Below, in pieces: positions 23,035 through 31,037 of a stretch of 48,511 nt of DNA. A program made the position numbers and the translations under genes. Position 1 is the first letter of the stretch. Each line of letters starts with the position of its first letter. The stretch is from Amycolatopsis acidicola. Its GTDB lineage: Bacteria > Actinomycetota > Actinomycetes > Mycobacteriales > Pseudonocardiaceae. The notes beneath the pieces are model-generated. The model did no database searches. It saw only the letters and a program-made list of their open reading frames with translations, and was not told the origin of the DNA. Where the stretch lies: contig NZ_VMNW02000071.1 of assembly GCF_007713735.2 (NCBI RefSeq), positions 1 through 48,511 of the forward strand, in the 5' to 3' direction.

Positions 23035-24480
23035 TCAGAGCAGCCGCGCGTCCAGCTGCCCGAACAACCGGTCCCCGGCAAAGGAAACCGCGCGGCCCGC
23101 GGCGAGGGCGTCGAACCGTTCGGTGTGCACGCGGGCGCGGCGGCGGGCGTAGTCGGCGGCGGAGTCCTTGGTGACCATGAACGCCCAGTCGCTGGAGAGC
23201 GCGAGCATCGCCTCGGTGACGGCCATGTCCCGCACGGGATCCCGGAACTCCGTCTTCGGCAGGGCGAGCAGCCGCTGCTGCAGCGCGGCGTTGTCGGCGA
23301 CCATGTCGGCCACCTGCTCGCCGTCCCACACCCGCCAGTCCTTGCCCGAACCCCAGGACGACGCGGGCAGGTCGACGGGCGAGCCCAGATGCCCGGCGGC
23401 CAACGCGCCTTCCAGCGTCGTGACGCGGACCCCGGCTTCGGGCAGCGCGCGCAGGATGCCTTCCAGCCACGCCGGCCCTTCGTGCCACCAGTGCCCGAAC
23501 AACTCGGTGTCGTACGCCGCGACGACGAGCGCCTGGCGTCCGTGCCGTTCCCGGAGTGAGCGCAGCCGGGTGACCACGGTGTCCACGAAGTCCTTGACGT
23601 GCAAGCGAAGCGTGTCCTCGGCCAGCGCCGGGTCGTAGGGCGCCTTGTCCTGCGGCGCGACCGTCTTCCCGGTGACCCGCGACGGCTTGAGCCCCACTTC
23701 GTGCGCCCAGGTGTGGAAGTCGCGGTAGTTCGCGTGCCCGGGATAGCCCGCCTTCGGTGACCAGACCCGGTACGTCACCTCGAGGTCCCGGCCGAAGCAG
23801 ACCACGTCGGAATCACCGACCGTGCGCGCGGCCGACGTGTCGCCATGCAGCGAAGGGCCGTCGACGAGGAAGCGCTCCACGCCGGCGGCCGCGTAACCGT
23901 CCTCCATGCCGGGCGCGTAGCCGCACTCCGGCGCCCAGATGCCCGCCGGGCGGCGCCCGATCCGCAGGTGCGTGTCGTCCAAACCGCCGCGCAGGGCGAA
24001 AGCTCGGATCCGCGGGTCGAGCAGCGGCTGGAACGGGTGGGTCAGCGGGCCGCCGAGCAGCTCGATGGTTCCACTGTCCACAAACGACCTGAGCACGGGA
24101 GAAAAGCCGTGCCGCCAACGGGTTTCGAACTCCTCCGTCGCGTGCGCCGCAGCGCGGTGCTCGAGCGCGCCCAGCTCACCGAGACCGGGCAGGGTGCTGG
24201 CCTGCATCGCCCGCAGCTGCCAATGCCCGAGCCACTCGTGGAACGCGCGCAACGAGTACGGGTCGTCCAGCTGCGCGGCCAGCACCGGTGTGACGCCGAG
24301 GGTGAGCACGTCGCGCCTGCCCTCTTCGGCGAAGCGGTGCAGCAGATCGACCACCGGCAGGTAGGAATGCGCCCACGCCTGGTAGAGCCATTCCTCGCCG
24401 ACCGGCCAAGACCCGTGATGCGGCAGCCACGGCAGATGGCTGTGCAGGACAAGGCAAAAAGTGCCCTCTTCTTGGCTCAC
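23035..24480 (-). CDS. GH57 1,4-alpha-glucan branching enzyme (Rv3031-like)
   Basis: Family 57 glycoside hydrolase of 481 residues, expected to form alpha-1,6 branches on alpha-1,4-glucan. Conserved regions in order are LVLHSHLPWL (region 1), GGPLTHPFQPLL, GIWAPECGY with the nucleophile Glu185 (region 3), and YDTELFGHWWHEG with the catalytic acid aspartate Asp324 (region 4). The GTG start at 24480 overlaps the methyltransferase stop by 4 nt, so I discard the longer open frame to 24591. It matches Rv3031 in context. Confidence 0.94.
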   Translation of the reverse strand: MSQEEGTFCLVLHSHLPWLPHHGSWPVGEEWLYQAWAHSYLPVVDLLHRFAEEGRRDVLTLGVTPVLAAQLDDPYSLRAFHEWLGHWQLRAMQASTLPGLGELGALEHRAAAHATEEFETRWRHGFSPVLRSFVDSGTIELLGGPLTHPFQPLLDPRIRAFALRGGLDDTHLRIGRRPAGIWAPECGYAPGMEDGYAAAGVERFLVDGPSLHGDTSAARTVGDSDVVCFGRDLEVTYRVWSPKAGYPGHANYRDFHTWAHEVGLKPSRVTGKTVAPQDKAPYDPALAEDTLRLHVKDFVDTVVTRLRSLRERHGRQALVVAAYDTELFGHWWHEGPAWLEGILRALPEAGVRVTTLEGALAAGHLGSPVDLPASSWGSGKDWRVWDGEQVADMVADNAALQQRLLALPKTEFRDPVRDMAVTEAMLALSSDWAFMVTKDSAADYARRRARVHTERFDALAAGRAVSFAGDRLFGQLDARLL

Positions 24481-25250
24481 GGGCGCACCGCCACGGCGAC
24501 GAGGTCCAGGCTTTCGTCCAGCCGTTCGCCGTGGATCTCGAAGTCCTCGGCGCGGATGGCGGTGATGTCCGACAGCAGCGGTTCTGGCCACGTGGCCTGT
24601 CCCGGCAGCTGCCCCATCACCACCTCGAGCTGCGCGTCGATGATCGAACCGCCGTAGCGCTCGTCGAGCGCGCGCATGCCCGGGCCGTGGTGCAGCCCGT
24701 GCAGCAGCTCCACCTCGAAGCCCGCTTCACGCAGCAGTTCGTCCAATTCGGACGGTGCGAGTTCCCTGGTGTGGAACGGATTGAGCGGAACATCGCTGTC
24801 CGGGGTGAAGGTGAGCCTGTTCGGCGTGGTCACCACGAGCCGCCCGCCTGGCCGCAGCACCCGCAGGCATTCGGCGAGAAATCCCGCCTGGTCCCAGAGG
24901 TGCTCGATCACCTGGAAGTTCGCCACCGAGTCCACAGTGGACGAACGCAATGGCAGGTACGCCAGGTTCGCGCGCAGCACGTCGAGCCGGGGGTAGCGCC
25001 GCGAGACGTGCGCGACCGTCGGCTCGTCGTAGTCCAGTGCCAGCACGCGTTCGGCCTGTCCGGAGATCAGCGCGGCGCCGTAACCCTCGCCGCAGCCGGC
25101 TTCCAGCACCGTGCCGCCCGAAACGTGCGGCAGCAGCGCCAGGTAGGCCGCCTCGTGCCGGCGGAACCAGTACGTCTCCTCGGGGATCCCCGGAACCGTC
25201 CGTTCCCCGGTGAGGTGCAGCGCTTCGGCGCGCGCGGATGAGGTGCTCAC
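24477..25250 (-). CDS. SAM-dependent methyltransferase (Rv3030-like)
   Basis: Class I methyltransferase of 257 residues with a GTG start. SAM motif I is VLEAGCGEGYGAAL (residues 48-61), motif II LALDYDE, and motif IV/V FQVIEHLWDQAGFLAECLRVLRPGGRLVVTTPNRLTF. The N-terminus LTGERTVPGIPEETYWFRRHEAAY is characteristic of the Rv3030 group, proposed to O-methylate sugars of methylglucose lipopolysaccharide. It overlaps the GH57 gene by 4 nt and begins 23 bp after the HATPase gene. Confidence 0.92.
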   Translation of the reverse strand: MSTSSARAEALHLTGERTVPGIPEETYWFRRHEAAYLALLPHVSGGTVLEAGCGEGYGAALISGQAERVLALDYDEPTVAHVSRRYPRLDVLRANLAYLPLRSSTVDSVANFQVIEHLWDQAGFLAECLRVLRPGGRLVVTTPNRLTFTPDSDVPLNPFHTRELAPSELDELLREAGFEVELLHGLHHGPGMRALDERYGGSIIDAQLEVVMGQLPGQATWPEPLLSDITAIRAEDFEIHGERLDESLDLVAVAVRP

Positions 25251-25273
25251 GGTGCGACCCTACTTGCCGGTAC

Positions 25274-26098
25274 TCACGGCCATTTCCGCAAGACGACCGA
25301 CCACGAGCCCTGCTCGACGCGGAACTCCGGCACCGGGCTGCCCGCGCGCGCCATCGCCGAGCGGATCCGCCAGATGCCGCGGCCGAACCGGTTCACGTAG
25401 CCCAGCGCCTTCATCGCCCTGGCCAGCCCCGGGTTGCGGTAGTCGTTGACGCGGTCGAAGTTGTCCGGCCGCACCTGGCCGAACGGGCCGCCGGGGTTGG
25501 TCACCTCGATGCGGTCGTCGAACCACGCGATGCGCACCGGCGCGTGGGAACGCTCGTAGTCGCGGTGCATGATCGCGTTCATGCACGTCTCGCGGAGCGC
25601 CTCCAGCGGGTAGTCCGGCAGCTGCTCCTCTCGGAACAGCCCGTCGCCCTCGGCGAGCTTGTGGCGCAGGTGGCTGGTCAGCAACGCGGACAGCCGGGTG
25701 GCCGTGCCGACGAGATTGCCGCGCAGCTCGTGCTGGTCCACGACCGGCGCGTCGAGGTCGAGGCCCTGGTAGCGGATGAACTGCAGGTACGCGCCGGGCA
25801 CGTGGGCCGCGGGATCCCGGCCGACCGCGATCAGGCCGAGCCCGGTCGGGGTGCCGGACGGCGTGGTCAGCCGGAGCCACGCCAGGTCGGCCTCCACCGG
25901 CCGCTGGTTCTCCTCCAGCGACTCCGCGGCGACGAACGACGGCAGGTAGGTGGTGGTGAACAGCCGGAGGTCCAGGTCGTTCTCGTCCGCTGTCAGCACC
26001 GGTCTCGCGTCGAAGGGGGCGGTCGAAAACCGCCGCTGCTCGGCCAGCAGGCGCTCTTCGTCGCTGGTCGCTTCCCGCGTTTTCGTCCCCTGGTGCAC
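25274..26098 (-). CDS. HATPase_c_4 protein lacking its AlbA_2 domain
   Basis: Protein of 274 residues from a GTG start. It matches the C-terminal half of AlbA_2 (Schlafen-like)/RecG-related ATP-binding proteins: RRFSTAPFDARPV, FTTTYLPSFV, VGRDPAAHVPGAYLQFIRYQG, then the HATPase_c_4 core ALRETCMNAIMHRDYERSHAPVRI, IEVTNPGGPFG and GRGIWRIRSAM. Full-length relatives are about 450 residues with an N-terminal AlbA_2 nucleic-acid domain, which is absent here. An AAGGAG ribosome site 7 nt before GTG 26098 suggests the short form is truly expressed. It lies within the glucan gene group; its role there is unclear. Confidence 0.82.
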   Translation of the reverse strand: MHQGTKTREATSDEERLLAEQRRFSTAPFDARPVLTADENDLDLRLFTTTYLPSFVAAESLEENQRPVEADLAWLRLTTPSGTPTGLGLIAVGRDPAAHVPGAYLQFIRYQGLDLDAPVVDQHELRGNLVGTATRLSALLTSHLRHKLAEGDGLFREEQLPDYPLEALRETCMNAIMHRDYERSHAPVRIAWFDDRIEVTNPGGPFGQVRPDNFDRVNDYRNPGLARAMKALGYVNRFGRGIWRIRSAMARAGSPVPEFRVEQGSWSVVLRKWP

Positions 26099-26187
26099 TC
26101 AGCAGCTCCTTCGCTAGTGCGGCTGAGGGAGGACCCTATCGGGTGAAGATCAGCGAACGTTACAGGTCTGCCCGAAAATCTCCGGGA

Positions 26188-26355
26188 TCAGTGCGAACGG
26201 CGCTTACCGGACAGCTGCCGCCGGACTTTTTCCACCGCGTCCTTGGCCTGCTGACGGCGTTTCGGGTCATTCGCGAAGTCCTTCGCCTGCCGGATCGCCT
26301 GGCGGCCCTGCGGGCTGTTGGCCAGGCGCGAGAGCTTGGTGAACAACGAGGCCAT
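26188..26355 (-). CDS. Conserved small basic protein
   Basis: Open frame of 55 residues starting MASLFTKLSRLANSPQGRQ and ending RRQLSGKRRSH. It has GGAGG 7 nt before ATG 26355. The composition is helical and strongly basic, with no membrane segment. Small proteins beginning MASLFxKLxRLAxSPQGR are, as I recall, common in actinobacteria without known function. It lies 64 bp downstream of degV on the same strand and is probably co-transcribed. The overlapping longer frame at 26160-26360 is Arg/Ser noise. Confidence 0.8.
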   Translation of the reverse strand: MASLFTKLSRLANSPQGRQAIRQAKDFANDPKRRQQAKDAVEKVRRQLSGKRRSH

Positions 26356-26419
26356 GTCACTCCTCCGTGGTGTCCGTTTCGTGCCTTTCCAACGGACGGC
26401 CGCCCGGCCGGAGTTCCCG

Positions 26420-27262
26420 TCAGACCGGGGAGACGGTGATGCTCATCGAGCCGGGTCCGACGTGCGCCCCCACGACGCTGCTGGCTTCGACGACGGTCAG
26501 GTCCCGCACGTTCGGGATGCGGTCACGCAGCTGGTGCACCACGCTCATTTCCCGGTCGGAGCGCCGGAAGGTCGACACCGCCAGTTCGGTGGGATGGCCG
26601 CCCGCCCGTTGCGCGGCGATTTCGAGGAGCTTGTTCATCGCGCGGCGCGCGCCCGGCACCCGGCTCAGTGGCGCGACCTCGCCGCGGCGTACGGTCAGCA
26701 AGGGCTTGATCGACAGCGCGGTGCCGAGCATCGCGGACGCGGCGCCGATCCGGCCGCCGCGGCGCAGGTATTCGAGTGTGTCCACGAAGAGCAGTTCCGA
26801 GCTGCTCGTGAACCGGCGCTCGGCTGCTTCGACGACGCGGTTGACCTGCGCGCCGGCGGCCGCCGCGCGCGCCGCGGAGAGCACCGCGAAGCCGAGGCTC
26901 ATGCCGACCGTGGCGCTGTCGAGCACGTACACCGGGATGCGCACCTGCTCGGCGGCCTGGCGGGCGGCGTGCACGGTGGCCGACATCCGGCCGGAGATGT
27001 GCACGCTGACCACGGCCGCGGCGCCGGCGGCCGCGGCGTCCTGGTAGGTCCAGAAGAACGCCCCCGGATCCGGCGGCGACGTAGCGACCGGCATCCCGGC
27101 CTCCAGCGAGTCGACGAGCTCCCCGCGGTCGAACCGGGACTCGTCGTCGATCCGGTCCGCCACCTGGAGCTGGAGCTGGATCACCTTGATGCCCCACTGT
27201 CTGACCAACTGGTCGGGCAGGGAGGCCGTGGAATCGGTTACTACCGCTACGTGAGTGGACAC
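26420..27262 (-). CDS. DegV family fatty acid-binding protein
   Basis: DegV/FakB-type protein of 280 residues that binds a fatty acid between two domains. Visible landmarks are VAVVTDSTASLPDQLV, the ATSPPDPGAFFW loop, VVSVHISGRMSATV, VLDSATVGMSLGFAVL, and EYLRRGGRIGAASAMLGTALSIKPLL. In firmicutes such proteins present fatty acid to FakA kinase; no kinase gene is visible here. The GTG start at 27262 gives the normal N-terminus; the open frame runs much further upstream by chance. It is divergent from etfB over a 213-bp gap. Confidence 0.92.
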   Translation of the reverse strand: MSTHVAVVTDSTASLPDQLVRQWGIKVIQLQLQVADRIDDESRFDRGELVDSLEAGMPVATSPPDPGAFFWTYQDAAAAGAAAVVSVHISGRMSATVHAARQAAEQVRIPVYVLDSATVGMSLGFAVLSAARAAAAGAQVNRVVEAAERRFTSSSELLFVDTLEYLRRGGRIGAASAMLGTALSIKPLLTVRRGEVAPLSRVPGARRAMNKLLEIAAQRAGGHPTELAVSTFRRSDREMSVVHQLRDRIPNVRDLTVVEASSVVGAHVGPGSMSITVSPV

Positions 27263-27475
27263 GGTGTGTGAGGTTAACCCGAAAGGTCTACGACGTGTAG
27301 TCCGTCCGCCCGGGAATCCACCCGGAGTAGTATCTTGGCGTCGGTGAGAAACCGGGACGATGGTCCTAGTAGATTGCGAATCCAGGTGAATGGCGTCACC
27401 TCGGCGCGCCAGGAGACCGAAACGTCCATACGCTACCGGCAAGTAGCGCACGTTAAGGGAGGTCGAAGCAGACCC

Positions 27476-28261
27476 ATGACGAATATCGTCGTCCTGGTCA
27501 AGCAGGTGCCGGACACCTATTCGGAGCGGAAGCTCTCCGATGCTGACCACACACTGGACCGCGAGTCCGCCGATGCGGTGCTCGACGAGATCAACGAGAA
27601 GGCCGTCGAAGAGGCCCTCAAGATCAAGGAAGCCGGCGAGGGCGAGGTGACCGTGATCTCGGTCGGCCCGGACCGCGCCACCGACGCCATCCGCAAGGCC
27701 CTCTCGATGGGCGCGGACAAGGCCATCCACGTCTCCGACGAGGCGCTGCACGGCTCCGACGTGATCGCCACGTCGAAGGTGCTGGCTGCCGCGATCGGCA
27801 AGGTCGAGGGCTACGACCTGATCATCGCCGGCAACGAGGCCTCCGACGGCCGCGCCGGTGCGGTGCCCGCGATCCTCGCCGAGCTGCTCGGCCTGCCGCA
27901 GCTGACCTTCGTGCGTGAGCTGACCGTCGACGGCACCAACGTCAAGGCCGACCGCGAGACCGAGGACGGGCTGACCCACCTCGAGGCGAGCCTGCCGGCG
28001 CTGGTGAGCGTGAGCGAGAAGATCAACGAGCCGCGGTACCCGTCCTTCAAGGGCATCATGGCCGCGAAGAAGAAGCCGGTCGAGACGCTGACGATCGCCG
28101 ACCTCGGCATCGACGCGGGCGCGGTCGGCCTGGCCAACGCGCAGTCCGCGGTCACCGAGGCGGCCCCGAAGCCGCCGCGGCAGGCCGGTCAGCGCGTCGA
28201 GGACGAGGGTGACGGCGGTTCGAAGATCGCCGAGTACCTGGTCGGCCAGAAGATCATCTGA
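27476..28261 (+). CDS. etfB: Electron transfer flavoprotein beta subunit
   Basis: Beta subunit of the ETF heterodimer, which accepts electrons from acyl-CoA and other flavin dehydrogenases; 261 residues. Family markers are NIVVLVKQVPDTYSERKL, VTVISVGPDRATDAIRKALSMGAD, LIIAGNEASDGRAGAVPA and SEKINEPRYPSFKGIMAAKKKP (the beta-subunit signature). The start at 27476 gives the usual N-terminus; GGGAGG is 14 nt upstream, a long spacing. It is followed by etfA after 15 nt. Mycobacterial equivalent Rv3029c (fixA). Confidence 0.97.
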   Translation: MTNIVVLVKQVPDTYSERKLSDADHTLDRESADAVLDEINEKAVEEALKIKEAGEGEVTVISVGPDRATDAIRKALSMGADKAIHVSDEALHGSDVIATSKVLAAAIGKVEGYDLIIAGNEASDGRAGAVPAILAELLGLPQLTFVRELTVDGTNVKADRETEDGLTHLEASLPALVSVSEKINEPRYPSFKGIMAAKKKPVETLTIADLGIDAGAVGLANAQSAVTEAAPKPPRQAGQRVEDEGDGGSKIAEYLVGQKII

Positions 28262-28276
28262 GAGGGGTAACGAGAC

Positions 28277-29236
28277 ATGGCTGAAGTACTGGTTCTCGTC
28301 GACCACCTGGGCGGCGAACTCAAGAAGCTGACCTTCGAGTTGCTCACGGCCGCGCGCGAGCTGGGTGAGCCGTCGGCCGTCGTCGTGGGTGCCCCCGGCA
28401 CCGCGGGCAAGTTCAAGGAGCAGCTGGCTTCCTACGGCGCGCAGAAGGTCTACGTGGCCGAGTCCGACGACGCCTCGAACTACCTCGTGACGCCGAAGGT
28501 GGACGTGCTGGCCGCGCTGGCCGAGCGGGTGTCCCCGGCGGCCGTCATCGCCGCCGCCACCGGTGAGGGCAAAGAGGTCACCGGCAGGCTCGCCGTGCGC
28601 CTCGGCGGCGCGCTGCTCTACGACGTGGTCGGCGTCAACTCCGATGGCACCGTCGAGCAGTCGATCTTCGGTGGCGCGTACACCGTGAAGTCCAAGGCGG
28701 CCAGCGGCCTGCCGGTCATCACGGTGCGCCCGGGCGCGATCGACGCGGCCGAGGCCGAGGGCGCGGCCGCCGAGGAGACCGTCGAGGTCCCGGCGACCGA
28801 CGCGGCCAAGTCCGCCAAGATCACCGGTGTCGAGCCGGTCGTCGGCGGCGACCGCCCCGAGCTGACCGAGGCCTCGATCGTGGTCTCCGGTGGCCGTGGT
28901 GTCGGTTCGGCCGAGAAATTCGACGTCGTGGAGAAGCTGGCCGACTCGCTCGGCGCCGCCGTCGGTGCCTCGCGTGCCGCGGTCGACTCCGGCTACTACC
29001 CGGCGCAGTTCCAGGTGGGGCAGACCGGTAAGACGGTCTCCCCGCAGCTGTACGTCGCGCTGGGCATCTCCGGCGCGATCCAGCACCGCGCCGGCATGCA
29101 GACCTCGAAGACGATCGTCGCGGTGAACAAGGACCCCGAGGCGCCGATCTTCGAGATCGCCGACTTCGGTGTCGTTGGCGACCTGTTCAACGTCGCCCCG
29201 CAGCTCACCGAGGCGGTCGCCCAGCGCAAGGGCTGA
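28277..29236 (+). CDS. etfA: Electron transfer flavoprotein alpha subunit
   Basis: FAD-binding alpha subunit of ETF, 319 residues. The N-terminal ETF fold begins MAEVLVLVDHLGGELKKL. The C-terminal FAD domain is complete: VSGGRGVGSAEKFDVVEKLAD, the GQTGKTVSPQLYVALGISG stretch, IQHRAGMQTSKTIVAVNKD and FGVVGDLFNV. It forms an operon with etfB and is followed by a strong terminator. Mycobacterial equivalent Rv3028c (fixB). The pair serves fatty acid beta-oxidation, consistent with the glyoxylate shunt genes upstream. Confidence 0.97.
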   Translation: MAEVLVLVDHLGGELKKLTFELLTAARELGEPSAVVVGAPGTAGKFKEQLASYGAQKVYVAESDDASNYLVTPKVDVLAALAERVSPAAVIAAATGEGKEVTGRLAVRLGGALLYDVVGVNSDGTVEQSIFGGAYTVKSKAASGLPVITVRPGAIDAAEAEGAAAEETVEVPATDAAKSAKITGVEPVVGGDRPELTEASIVVSGGRGVGSAEKFDVVEKLADSLGAAVGASRAAVDSGYYPAQFQVGQTGKTVSPQLYVALGISGAIQHRAGMQTSKTIVAVNKDPEAPIFEIADFGVVGDLFNVAPQLTEAVAQRKG

Positions 29237-29246
29237 CGTTCGAAAT

Positions 29247-29288
29247 CGAAGAAGGGCACCCTCGCCACGGCGGGGGTGCCCTTCTTCG
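29247..29288 (+). terminator. Terminator after etfA
   Basis: GAAGAAGGGCACCC (29248-29261) pairs perfectly with GGGTGCCCTTCTTC (29274-29287), extended by one more C-G pair. It begins 11 nt after the etfA stop. Confidence 0.85.
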
Positions 29289-29368
29289 TGTGTGGTTCAC
29301 ATAAAGTGCATGGACTCGTCACGGTTTGGGGGTCCTGGTGGTTTCGTCCCCGCGGTCATCCTGGACGC

Positions 29369-30133
29369 ATGACGCGGTCACAGTTACTCGTCAGTGCCGA
29401 AGCCGCCGAGGGCGCTCGGCACTACTCGCTGCTCGTCGCCGGATCGGATGAAATCGTTGCGGCCCAAAGACTTCGTTACCAGGTGTTCGCCGGCGAAATG
29501 GGCGCGCACCTGCACTCGCTGAAAGACGGACTGGACGCCGACCGCTTCGACGAGTTCTGCGACCACCTGGTCGTTCGCGAGGACACCAGCGGCGAGATCG
29601 TCGGCACCTACCGGATGCTGCCGCCGGACCGCGCCGCCGACGCGGGAATGCTGTACTCCGACACGGAATTCGACCTGACGGCGCTGGCCGGGGTGCGCGG
29701 CTCGCTCGTGGAGACCGGGCGCTCCTGCGTCCACCCCGACCACCGCTCGGGCGCCGTGGTGAGCCTCGTGTGGGCCGGGATCGGGCGCTACATGCTGCTG
29801 GCCGGGCACCGCTACCTCGCCGGCTGCGCGTCGGTGCCGCTGGACGACGGTGGCTCGTTCGCCGCGGGTGTCTGGGACCTGGTCAAGACCAAGCACTACT
29901 CGGACGAGGCGCTGCGGGTCATGCCGCTGAACCCTTGGCAGAGCCACGAAATCGCCCGTCCCGCGCGTGCGGTGCTGCCGCCGTTGATCAAGGGCTACAC
30001 GCGGCTGGGCGCGAAGGTGTGCGGCCCGCCCGCGCACGACCCCGACTTCGGCGTCGCGGACTTCTTCACGTTGCTCGACCTGCAGCAGATGGACGAGCGG
30101 TACCTGAAGTTCTTCCTGGGAGCGGGGGCGTGA
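29369..30133 (+). CDS. OlsB-like GNAT N-acyltransferase (Rv3027c-like)
   Basis: Acyltransferase of 254 residues in the hemolysin-like/ornithine-acyl-ACP group. Landmarks are VAAQRLRYQVFAGEMGA, FDEFCDHLVVRE, EIVGTYRMLPPD, LVETGRSCVHPDHRSGAVVSLVWAGIGRYM and YLAGCASVPLDDGG. In OlsB this domain N-acylates ornithine with 3-hydroxyacyl-ACP to form lyso-ornithine lipid. It overlaps a PlsC-type acyltransferase gene by 4 nt, exactly the partner expected for OlsA. The start at 29369 gives a normal N-terminus after the etfA terminator. Ornithine lipid synthesis is inferred from family and pairing. Confidence 0.85.
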   Translation: MTRSQLLVSAEAAEGARHYSLLVAGSDEIVAAQRLRYQVFAGEMGAHLHSLKDGLDADRFDEFCDHLVVREDTSGEIVGTYRMLPPDRAADAGMLYSDTEFDLTALAGVRGSLVETGRSCVHPDHRSGAVVSLVWAGIGRYMLLAGHRYLAGCASVPLDDGGSFAAGVWDLVKTKHYSDEALRVMPLNPWQSHEIARPARAVLPPLIKGYTRLGAKVCGPPAHDPDFGVADFFTLLDLQQMDERYLKFFLGAGA

Positions 30134-30993
30134 GCCACGCCTGGATGCCCGCTTCCCCTTGTGGCGCGGGATGTCTGACCCCGGCGGGTGACCCGGTGGC
30201 GTTCCCGCGGCGGGTGCTGCGGATCGCCTCGGCGGTCTCGGTGGTGCTGCTGGCGTTCGCGGTGAGCCCGCTGTTCGTGCTCCGCGGCGCGCGGGATCCC
30301 TTGGCGCGCTTCATCTTCCGCTCGGTGCTGCGAGCCTTCGGCGTGCGGCTGGTGGTCTACGGCGGCAAGGAGTTCGCCACCGCCGAGGCCGGTCGTGGCG
30401 CGCTCGTGGTGACCAACCACGTGTCCTGGTTGGACATCGTCGCGGTCAACGCGCTGCGGCCGATGCGCGCGCTGGCGAAGAAGGAGATCGCGAGCTGGCC
30501 CGTGCTGGGCAGGCTGGTGGCCAAGGGCGGCAGCGTTTTCCTCGACAGGGAAAGCCTTTCCTCGTTGCCGGGCACGATGGCCGAGCTGGCCGGCGCGCTG
30601 CGCGCCGGCGCGCTGGTGAACGTGACACCCGAGGGCACCACGTGGTGCGGTCCGGCGTCCGGTCGTTTCCGCCCGGCCACGTTCCAGGCCGCCATCGACG
30701 GTGGTGTGCCGGTACGGCCCATCGCGTTGCGCTACCGCCTCGCCGACGGCCGCGAGACCACGCAGCCCGCATTCATCGGCCCGGAGTCGCTGATCGACTC
30801 GCTGCGCCGGGTGGCGCGGTTGCGCGGACTGGTACTGGAAATGCACGTGTGCGAAGAGATCGCTCCGGGTCGCGCCGCGGATAGGCGAGAGCTGGCGGAG
30901 CTGGCCGAGACGGCCGTGCATTCGGCGCTGGGCACGATGCGTTTCCCGCGCCGGGCCCGGGTGCTGCCGCCGCTGGTGACCGCCCCCAAGTAG
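30130..30993 (+). CDS. 1-acylglycerol-3-phosphate/OlsA-like O-acyltransferase (Rv3026c-like)
   Basis: Membrane-associated PlsC-family enzyme of 287 residues. A hydrophobic anchor at about residues 33-55 (RIASAVSVVLLAFAVSPLFVL) precedes the catalytic NHVSWLD (HX4D) near residue 97. The substrate loop FLDRES and the block III motif VTPEGTT follow. The GTG start at 30130 overlaps the upstream stop (GTGA). Next to an OlsB-like gene it may O-acylate lyso-ornithine lipid; ordinary lysophosphatidate acylation is the alternative. Confidence 0.88.
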   Translation: MSHAWMPASPCGAGCLTPAGDPVAFPRRVLRIASAVSVVLLAFAVSPLFVLRGARDPLARFIFRSVLRAFGVRLVVYGGKEFATAEAGRGALVVTNHVSWLDIVAVNALRPMRALAKKEIASWPVLGRLVAKGGSVFLDRESLSSLPGTMAELAGALRAGALVNVTPEGTTWCGPASGRFRPATFQAAIDGGVPVRPIALRYRLADGRETTQPAFIGPESLIDSLRRVARLRGLVLEMHVCEEIAPGRAADRRELAELAETAVHSALGTMRFPRRARVLPPLVTAPK

Positions 30994-31037
30994 AAACGCG
31001 TTGACCTCCACCGCACTGGAGGTTGCAGGCTGGATCC

